DNA of 64,000 nucleotides. It comes from Zoroaster sp. YZ-2022. Its lineage: Eukaryota > Echinodermata > Asteroidea > Forcipulatida > Zoroasteridae. The notes under the pieces were generated by a model. That model had not been told where the DNA came from, ran no database searches, and worked only from the letters and a program-made list of their open reading frames with translations. Location: the NCBI GenBank assembly GCA_029582265.1, contig CM055828.1, forward strand, positions 13,923,777-13,987,776, read 5' to 3'. Positions 56,664 through 64,000 of the stretch are shown piece by piece (position 1 is the stretch's first letter; each line of letters opens with the position of its first letter). The position numbers were made by a program, and so were the translations under genes.

Positions 56664-56869
56664 ATAGGTGCCTAACAAATAAAATGCATCCACTGCCTGG
56701 CCATGTTGATTCTCCACTATACCAAGGAATGCACGTGCAAAGGAATGCACATTCTTAAGCGTGGTTTGTGTGAAGACCAATATGGCATCCAGTGGCTTTG
56801 AAAGGAAGTGCATGATAAAGAAGGTAGGTTTGCGGTGACACCATGTGATGAAATCTCTTTTGAGTAGTA

Positions 56870-56887
56870 GTGGCTCTGAGAAGAGCC
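56870..56887 (-). promoter_or_regulatory. Exact match to the histone mRNA 3' stem-loop consensus
   Basis: Minus strand GGCTCTTCTCAGAGCCAC forms a 6-bp stem and 4-nt loop and fits GGYYCTTYTNAGRRCC at every position. A purine-rich AAAAGAGA follows 10 nt later (56852-56859), at about the place of a histone downstream element. It lies in the 3' non-coding part of the Penelope-like element. Confidence 0.5.
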
Positions 56888-57082
56888 GGTTTGTACTCAA
56901 CGTTTCGACCAGTATGCTCTGATCATCTTCTGGAGAATGCTGGACTCTGTGGCTGTGTGTGGCCTTGAGTAGTGTTGGCTGGGATCCTGGGTTGAATGGG
57001 TGTACTGATGCGTGGATGATTTTGGCGCTTCTTTGTGGAGTGTGCTAGAAGTGGTTGCCAGATGTTGTTAATGTTCATGCCG

Positions 57083-58605
57083 ATGTCTTATGGTACTGTG
57101 TAGTGTCTGTTGATCTCTATTGCTACTCTGATGCGTCTTTGGTGCCATTTGTTGATCTTAGCGATGAGTCTTGAGTCTTTCCACTGGATGATGTGATCTG
57201 TTTGATGTGAGTGTTCTAACGATGGCTGATTTGTCAAATTCTCCCCGTCGGCCGTGTGCGATGTGTTCTTTGAGTCTAGTCTTGAGGCTTCTTCCTGTTT
57301 CTCCGATGTACACCTTTCCGCATTCACAAGGAATGCGGTAGACTCCGGCTTGAGTAGATGGATCTTGTTTGTCTTTGTGTGATTGAAGTGTGGCTTGTAT
57401 CTTGTTGGTTGAGCTGTGGAAGACTTTGATGTTGGTTTGGTTGAGGATGCGTTGGATCTTATTTCTTATCTTGATCTTGGTGCTTGTCTTGATCTTGACT
57501 TGTGTCTTGATGTAGCTTGTCTTGTAGCCATTGTGCTGGAGTGCTTTAGAGATGTGTTGTAGTTCTTGCTTGAGGTTGTCTTGGTCGCAGATGTTATGAG
57601 CTCGTTGAAGAAGTGTACGGTTGACTGAAGACTTGACTTTCGGGTGGTGGAATGAAGTGCTGTGCAGGTAACGGTCTGTATGAGTAGGCTTGCGGTACAC
57701 TGTATGACCCAGTGAGCCATACGGTAGACCTTAACATCCAGGAAGGCGATTGAATTCCCTTGTTCCTGCTCCATCGTGAACTTAATGCTGGGATGCATGT
57801 TGTTCAGATGTAGGAACAACTGGAGGTTATGGACTCAGTGCGGCCAGATGACAAATGTGTCATTGACGTACCGTATCCAGGTGCTGGGTTGGTGGTCTTC
57901 TGTGAGAAGTGATGTCTCCTCGAATGCTTCCATGAACAAGTCAGCAAGGACCGGGGATAGAGGGGATCCCATAGAGGCCCCTGTTGACTGTAAAACTTGT
58001 CTCTCCATCTGAAGTTGGTTGAGGTGACGCAGGTGGCGAGCAGGCTGTAGATCTGATCAGGTGTGAGGTGTGAGTGTGGAGTCGTGGATGAGGCAGTCTT
58101 TGGCGATCTTGCACGCTTCTTCAGTTGGGACACTGGCAAACAGTGACACGACATCGAAGCTGGCCATGATGTCTGCAGGTTGAAGGGTGAGGGTCTTGAT
58201 ATGCTTGGTGAACTGGTCGGAGTTGGATACATGGTGGATAGAGTTGCCCACCAGTGGTTGAAGGAGTTTGGTGAGAAATTTCGCCGTGCTGTAAGTAGGT
58301 CCTCCTCTGGATGATACGATGGGGCGGAGAGGGAGGCCATCTTTGTGTATCTTTGGTTGCCCAAAGAATCTTGGACAGGTGGAGTCTGATGGTCGTAGTT
58401 GTCTGTAGAGTTTGTAGGGAATGGCTCCTTGACGCTGAAGGTTCAGTAGTTGGCTGGCGATCTTGCGTTCAACTGCTGGTGTGGGATCTTTGTTGAGGAT
58501 GCGGTAGGTGTCTGTGGATAAGATGTCGTTGACCTTGGAGTTGTAGTCAGTCTTGTCCATGACTACTGTTGCGTTGCCCTTGTCTGCATGTGCATGATCT
58601 TCTAT
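57083..58605 (-). pseudogene. Penelope-like RT-endonuclease coding remnant
   Basis: Reading frames on the minus strand give, in order, an RT fingers/palm part (about 58605-58057), the conserved GASMGSPLSPVLADLF block (about 57985-57938) and the catalytic box written YVNDTFVIW. The first catalytic aspartate of the usual YVDD is replaced by asparagine (codon AAT, about 57863-57865). A thumb-like lysine-rich part and a GIY-YIG domain (GVY near 57346, VYIGETGRSLKTRLKEH) follow. The C-terminus reads SHQTDHIIQWKDSRLIAKIN in another frame. Frame changes near 58060, 57995, 57820 and 57215 and a stop after IWPH show it cannot make an active protein. Confidence 0.9.
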
Positions 58606-58622
58606 CCAGTCAGTATAACAGA

Positions 58623-58956
58623 GATCAGTGTATTTAGCCCACCAAGGTCTGTTTTGTGGGAAAACACATCCTTGTCGTTATTCAGAACAACTCCCCAAAT
58701 TTCCTGTATTTATGTCATAAAAGTAGTATAGTTATGATTGTCTACATTATGATTTTCCAATGCTGCATGGTGCATAGCACGCAAGCTTAATGTAACAATT
58801 GACATGTGACTGACTTTATACTCAATGGTCCAGTTTGGGTAATAACTGGTCTATAGACGATGTGACCTGTGTTTACAAATGCAGTCATGTGACGTGACTT
58901 TTACTCGACGGAAGTCGGTGCCAGTTGAGTTTTCTCTGTGTGTATGCACTGTACAT
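58623..58956. other. Short gene-free gap
   Basis: Between the Penelope-like element and the SINE; no structure recognised. Confidence 0.4.
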
Positions 58957-59214
58957 AATAATAATAATAATGTGTGGACTTATATAGCGCACGTATCCAC
59001 CAACTAAGTGGTGCTCAAGGCGCATTCTTTTTTACGTGCATTACACAACACACGGGACCTACGGCTTTACGTCCCATCCGAAGGACGAAGCAATTATGGT
59101 TAAGTACCTTGCTCAAGGACACAAGTGTCACGACCGGGGCTCGAACCCACACCCTGCTGCTGGCAACACCAGAACTTGAGTTCGGTGCGCTAGACCGCTC
59201 GGCCACGACACTCC
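58957..59214 (-). mobile_element. tRNA-Leu-derived SINE, full-length copy 2
   Basis: On the minus strand the element begins with a tRNA-like head of ~88 nt: AGTGTCGTGGCCGAGCGGTC (box A type), an anticodon arm with CTCAAGT (CAA), a long variable arm and GTGGGTTCGAGCCCCGG (box B type), closing GTGACACT. The body includes CCTTGAGCAAGGTACTTAAC and ends with GCGCTATATAAGTCCACAC and an (ATT)n tail at 58958-58970. The head is too diverged in its stems to be a working tRNA gene. The 17318-17406 copy is a truncated relative. Confidence 0.85.
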
Positions 59215-59337
59215 ATAGTGTACATGTACCGATGTTAATGAACAGCTGTGGCCTCTTCATCAAATTTCAGAAATTTGTTTGGCAATGTTTTCATATATTT
59301 TCATATCACAAGAGTTGAATAAAACCATCCTGAGACA

Positions 59338-59515
59338 ATGCTGGAATGCAGCTGCGCTGTTGGCTGCACAAAAGGTGGAAAATGTGCTAAGCCTAAGCTT
59401 TTACAATATACCATCGGGTCCGACTCCACTGAGAATGGAGAAATGCCGGCAGTGGTTGTTGGTGATTTGCCAAGAGAACTTATCTCCAGATTTTGGTATC
59501 AAACGTATTGCATAA
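59338..59515 (+). pseudogene. Possible degenerate THAP-type zinc-finger fragment
   Basis: One frame gives CSCAVGCTKGGKC and the next gives SLSFYNIPSGP, then EKCRQWLLVICQENLSPDFG. In order they resemble the start, FxxxP block and W-x-x-x-I block of a THAP domain, as in P-element-like transposases. A frameshift between them is needed and the later ligands are not found. It could equally be chance. Confidence 0.25.
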
Positions 59516-60031
59516 TTAGAAATAATTTGTTGTATAGGTTTGTACAAGTACAACCATACACTGTAACCATGGCTAGCTGTGGTAACTGCCTGGCTGACGA
59601 AGACGAGACTTGGGTTTTCTGCCTGGCGGTATGCGCATGCATCATGTTTTGGTTTAGGTGTGAAGTCACTGGTCACATCATCTTGGCCAATGAGATTGTC
59701 TGAACTGTCTGAACAATTAGTGTTTATGAGCACAAAGCCATTCCATCTGAAAATTCCATTAAATGCTTTGTCAAAATATTTAAATAATAAATGCCATCTA
59801 CATGTATTATACCTAATATGCTACCCACCTTCTAAAAATATTTGTAATTTTATCTTAATTTAGAAAACATTTAATCATTGAAAACCTTTCTTTGTGCATC
59901 ATTTCAAAATTTCAATGAAAGTTTTTTGAAAGAATGAAACCATTAATTTACTTAAACTTGTACAGTGCATGAAACATTCTTCATGGTTGTCTTTATATTT
60001 TACAAATCGCTTTTTTCTGTTTTTTCTTTAG

Positions 60032-63000
60032 GAGCCACAAGAACAGGTGTTTGTGACATCTCCAGAGAACACTGAAATTGTGTTGCTTGAGGCAATGGCA
60101 GAAAAGAAGCATAAAAAGATAGAAATGACGTCTAAAACACCTGTCATTGGAATGCGAACACGTTATAAGACAAGATCCCAATCAACACTTGAGAGTGATG
60201 TAACCTCTGGAGTGGATACTCTAGAGACGCAACAAAAAGATCCCCCTAACATGGGTAATTCAGTCTTACATCTTGCTGACTCAAGCCCCTCTTTGGAGAA
60301 AGAAATGGAAGAATTTGAGAAACTTATGCATTTAGACTCTGTCCCTGTTAACAAAGAGAGCAAGGAATCTAGTCTTATGGAAGGCCAGTCTACGTGTGAG
60401 GATAAAGCAGTTCCTGTCACAGCCTTGAATGAGTCCATAGATTCCAAGTCATTTTCAAGTGAGATTTTGACTTCAGAATCTGGCCCAAAAGAAGCATTTT
60501 CCAGTGAAATTGTGACTTCAGAATCTGCCCCAAAAGATGACTCCTTTGAGTGTAACACAAATTCCAATGAATCAAATCCTGATTTAGAGAAAATAATTAT
60601 CTCTTCATTGCAAAATGAACCTCCAAAAAGGAGGTCAGAAAGAACTAAGAGGAAACACTCAATAAGAGACTCCAGTGGGTCATCTTCAGAGGTAAAAGTA
60701 AACGTTGACATCCCAACTGTTGAGAGTGAGAAGAAAACAGAACCTGTAAATCCTGCATGTAAAACATCAGATAACTTAATGTTGCCTAGATCGTTATCAC
60801 TAAACACTGCACATGTAGACAACAAGGCTATAAAGGACACTAAACAGCTATTTGCATTTACATCGAGGCGTTTTGGCAAAGACAAAGAGTCCTCATTGGC
60901 CAAAGACACGTCGGAACACAAAGAAAAATCTAATGGAGTTCTGGAAGATGATCTTCTAACTGAAAGCCCTCAACCTAAGATGGATGGCAGTCTACAGTCT
61001 ACAGAAATAACTGACACAGGTCTCTCAAAGAAAAAACCAATCGTTGAATGGATGATGGGGTTTGTTAGAAAGGATGCAAGGAATGATTCATCTTCAGATA
61101 GTGATTTGTGGGGCTTTGAACTAGACACAACAAATCTTGATACAATCCTTCCAGAGATACTCCCTACAAATTTAGAATTGCAGTACATGTCAGTTATTGA
61201 TAATAGAAAGCATTCATCTGATCAGATTCCAGCATCTTCCAGTACAAATCCACTGCCCGAGACTGTATCTCAATGTGCACTTGCACATAACAAGACTTTG
61301 TTAATGACTGACTTGCAAAATGACAAACCATTAAGATCTGAATCATGTGAAAGTGGAGATCCCCCAGAAATGACAGATAATGTTTGTCATTTGAAAACAA
61401 AATCTGAATTAATCCCAAAGAAATTTGTTCCACCCAAGGAACTGTATTCCCAAACAGATGTGCAGCAAGACTCCCATACTTCTACACATGTTGAATCTAA
61501 TGAGAAAAGCCAACTACTAAATGATTCCATTGCATGTAGCAACAATTCACTACCTACCAGTACTGAACACTCAAGTTTTGAAGCAAAACCACCTTATGAG
61601 AAACCTAAAAACCAGGATTATCTACAAACCATTTCTGTAAAGAGAGATCATAGCATTTTGCCAATAGAAAATGTGAAATTGGAACAGATCGGAACAGATT
61701 TTCCATCAATGAAATCTGTGTGTAATGAACAAATCTCTCAAGTTGGGGAAGTTGTGATGGATACTTCCAATGACCAGTCTGTTTCTATTACAGAGAAAGT
61801 GAGTTATTCCATAGATAACTGTGACGATACTTCATCAAAAGACTCGGTTTCTTTAAATTACAAAGATTCTGAGCTATCAATGGACAGTTCTACATCTCGA
61901 GTAGACTCACCAAGCGATATCAAAGAGAGAGTATTCAAGCCTATCAAAAACCCAATAGAAGAAGCTGCCTTGCATTCTGATGTTCCTAAAGAATTTGAAT
62001 CTCAAAGTGTGTTACCAAAGTCTGAAGCTCCTAAGCAAAGAAAGAGGTCCTGGAAAGGCAACAAGGGAAAAAGTGTAACTGACGAGTTAAATGTAGAAAT
62101 TCTGCCAACTCGTAGAAGTACACGTCTTCGCTGTATAGAAAAGAGACAAGGTGAGTCGCCTAAAGAATTTGTAGAAGCTATACATTCATCAGGAAAAAAA
62201 CGGAGATTGTCTTCACGTAATTCAAATGGATCTCCATCAGATATCATAGAACCAGAAGTCAACAAAAGAAGTAATCAACTTGAAGCAGTGAGTCTCATAT
62301 CTGATGGAAGTTCAACTGTCACAATAGCTACACAATCACACTTGCACTGTGAAAGTCAAAAGGAAGGTATATCTGGCATAGATGCATCCACAGTTGCTAC
62401 TTCTGAAGTCAAAGATAAAGTAATGGAAACAAAGATTTTGAGCAATGAAACATACAAATATAAAGCAGCTTGTGAAGTTGAAACAACTAAATTTCCTTCT
62501 TTCATGCTTTCAATGCCAGTCAATTCAGATGTCCCAAATTCTCAGGTGGACACAGTTCTGGAGGATGTTAAAAGTGAGAACACACACCCTGAAATGGTTA
62601 GACCTACAGTTATTGGCCATAATGACCCAGTCAAAGATACCAGCAGTCTTGAGGTTGCCAATTATGATTCCAGCTTCCAAGATGTCACATCATCAGTGGT
62701 GGTTACCTCTGAGGTCAGTCACAATTCAATCAGCCCTGAAGGAATGTCAACATCTGTGGTTTTCTCAACTGAGGTTATTTCTTCTACAGCCAGTTCCTCT
62801 GTATCAGCTTCCATTCCAATTCTTGCTCCTTCACCAGTAAAAAAAGGAGAAACCAAAGTTTGCCATCAAAAAATAGAAATGAATCAAGTTGATGAATGCA
62901 TGCCACATAGCCCCATAACTTATCCTAAAGTTCATTTAATGGACAAAAGTGATCAGCCAAACTCAGGAAATCAAGGTGTCTCGGAAAGTGAGAAACAAAG

Positions 63001-63621
63001 TGACTCTTTGCCAGTGGATGTTGGTGATCAAGAGGAAATGTACAAACTGAAGGATGGTGACCATGTTGAGGAGAAGGATGACAATCAATCACAGTTGGTG
63101 TCCAGCCAAGACACAGACAAGAGTGTATCACAGGACAAGCAATCAAATATGCCAAGTATTGCAGACGAAACCGAGGCAAAAATGGAGTTGATCCAATTTG
63201 AAAGTGTAAAGTTAGAAAGTCGGTCAAAGGAATGGAGCCAAAAAGAAAAGTTAGATGTCACCAATCTTCCTTTCAGCTATGCAGATGAATTCTCACATGA
63301 TACCTGGGAGGAGAATTTTACAGATTCTGAAAGTCAAGTTGAAGAATCGGTGAATGAGGACCAAGCAGAAACTAAATTTGTCCAGCAACAGCTTGTAGAA
63401 AATGCCTGTCTTAACCAGTCTAAACAGCCATCAGACAGTTGTGATTCTATCACCCAGTCTGAGAAGGGGATGGTCAAAATTGAAGAGGATGGTGAAGTGA
63501 GTGACGGCCACTCAGAAGAATCAAGAGTACATGAAAATGAAAGTCAATCATGGGGCATTGTAACTGGTGATAAGGTTCCTGTCTATGAAGATATTCCAGA
63601 GAACTGTTATTTATCTGAGAG
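60032..63621 (+). CDS. SETD2: Large N-terminal exon of a SETD2-like histone H3K36 methyltransferase
   Basis: A 3.59-kb exon runs from acceptor TTTTTTCTTTAG (ends 60031) to donor AG/GTGAGT at 63622, open for about 1,196 codons starting EPQEQVFVTSPEN. It is low-complexity, acidic and serine-rich, with basic patches such as PPKRRSERTKRKHS, RRSTRLR and GKKRRLSSRN that look like nuclear localisation or AT-hook-like segments. No folded domain is visible. The last residues, VPVYEDIPENCYLSER, match the sequence just before the AWS domain of SETD2 (human CYFDLIEENVYLTER), and NLPFSYADEFSHDTW resembles a conserved segment further upstream. SETD2 proteins trimethylate H3K36 in the nucleus during transcription; the AWS, SET and other C-terminal domains lie beyond the window. 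ASH1L or NSD proteins are less likely alternatives because their pre-AWS sequence differs. Confidence 0.7.
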
Positions 63622-64000
63622 GTGAGTGTCAATTATTTCTTTTGTTGATAAATTTGTTGTAAAAGCATATATACATAATAGCAAAAGAAACGTCACCCCT
63701 AAAAATATTTATTATTTTCATTTTATAATTACTATAATTTGTTTAATGAAGAATATTATGGAGTATATGGAGTGTAACACGAACACAATGTGGCAAATTT
63801 GGTTGACCTGGCAGCCAACCATCCCACAACATTGTATATTTATTATGTTTAATAGTATAATTACTTAACAAAATTTAGGGGGTGACGTTTCTTTTGCTGT
63901 TATGTATAGTTACGTGTGTAAACTGAAAGCAAAACATTGAGGAAAGCATGGCTAACTGTTTAGTGTGGTTGTAACATTGATAGACAATATCTGGGGAGGT
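63622..64000 (+). other. SETD2: Start of the following SETD2 intron
   Basis: Begins at the GTGAGT donor and continues to the window edge. A mariner-type MITE fills most of it. Confidence 0.6.
63674..63904. mobile_element. Mariner-type MITE, TA-flanked
   Basis: Ends CATAATAGCAAAAGAAACGT, then CACCCC at the left and its inverse GGGGGTGACG, TTTCTTTTGCTGTTATG at the right, flanked on both sides by TA. The CAAAAGAAACGTC terminus is of Tc1/mariner style. 231 bp, no coding sequence. Confidence 0.85.

Larger units (their letters stand above)
56664..58622 (-). mobile_element. 5'-truncated Penelope-like retroelement (RT + GIY-YIG)
   Basis: On the minus strand the element reads from about 58622 to about 56664. 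It opens in the middle of the reverse transcriptase at ADKGNATVVMD, lacking the usual N-terminal part. It continues through QPKIHKDGLPLRPIVSS, GASMGSPLSPVLADLFME, a YVNDT box and then the GIY-YIG endonuclease (GVYRIPC...VYIGETGRS). The 3' non-coding end contains a histone-type stem-loop (56870-56887). Loss of the 5' part is the usual result of incomplete reverse transcription. The exact 3' boundary is uncertain. Confidence 0.9.
43475..60031 (+). other. SETD2: Presumed long SETD2 intron region, transposon-rich
   Basis: If 43440-43474 and 60032-63621 belong together, this 16.6 kb is intronic apart from at least one short missing exon. Acceptor-like TTTCAG sites are frequent (for example 46699, 52164, 52270) but none opens a frame of the right phase with a recognisable peptide. 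Named repeats inside are listed separately; the remaining sequence shows no other gene I can support. Confidence 0.4.

Noticed and set aside
56900..56935. Hammerhead-ribozyme-like core near the Penelope-like 3' end
   Set aside because: Penelope-like elements are known to carry hammerheads. Here a GATCAG/CTGGTC stem is followed by GAAAC, but the essential CTGATGA is replaced by AAGATGA and no proper cleavage triplet arm was found.
57166..57240. Full-length active Penelope-like gene
   Set aside because: Multiple frameshifts, a stop after the RT box, the YVND change and the missing 5' part exclude activity.
59125..59214. Functional tRNA-Leu gene
   Set aside because: The anticodon and T stems contain mismatches and the sequence continues into a SINE body with an (ATT)n tail.

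Overview
This is a gene-poor stretch of a large, AT-rich animal nuclear genome, most likely a marine invertebrate. The evidence is spliced genes with GT-AG signals, long introns, a RING E3 ligase of the animal RNF41/Nrdp1 family, an exon that fits animal SETD2, a Penelope-like retroelement with a GIY-YIG domain, a tRNA-derived SINE and very many inverted-repeat DNA transposons. The TACATGTA-type palindrome recurs throughout. I cannot place it to phylum from this window.

Genes. The clearest gene is RNF41 on the minus strand at 11058-12017, with a complete intronless coding region inside one exon whose 5' splice acceptor is at 12102-12103. The second is a plus-strand gene read as SETD2. A huge exon (60032-63621, about 1,196 codons) ends at a GTGAGT donor just where the AWS-SET catalytic module should begin, so that module lies beyond the window. 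A 35-bp exon at 43440-43474 looks like its conserved first coding exon. The roughly 16.5 kb between them would be mostly intron full of mobile elements; at least one linking exon is not recognised. A short acidic candidate first exon lies on the minus strand at 1911-2105.

Mobile DNA dominates. From 20086 to 28521 there is one integrase-type (rve, DDE) DNA transposon with inverted ends and a perfect 6-bp target duplication CTTATA. Inside each end is an array of the palindrome TCGTTCGAACGA (9 copies left, about 38 right). Its transposase is broken by frameshifts and stops but keeps a recognisable intron (21208-26793). That intron holds a hAT-like element (21579-26413), which holds a small inverted-repeat element, which in turn was split by a 3.36-kb foldback element (22053-25415) with an 8-bp duplication GTACGAAC. 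The foldback arms are built of ~210-bp tandem units.

Other layers: two families of TTAA-flanked, CCC-ended MITEs (7 copies of TTAACCCTCCTA and 4 of TTAACCCTAAC), which look piggyBac-like; several hAT-type MITEs with 8-bp duplications; a GAATGTCG-ended family clustered at 34.4-39.8 kb; large palindromic elements at 2.3-3.2, 30.0-32.8 and 35.7-38.8 kb; a 4.4-kb element with ~40-bp inverted ends next to RNF41 (12167-16556); a 5'-truncated, frameshifted Penelope-like element (56664-58622, minus) whose 3' end carries an exact match to the histone mRNA 3' stem-loop consensus; two copies of a tRNA-Leu-derived SINE; and many minisatellites. RNF41 and SETD2 show no sign of working together; they are simply neighbours in a transposon-rich region.
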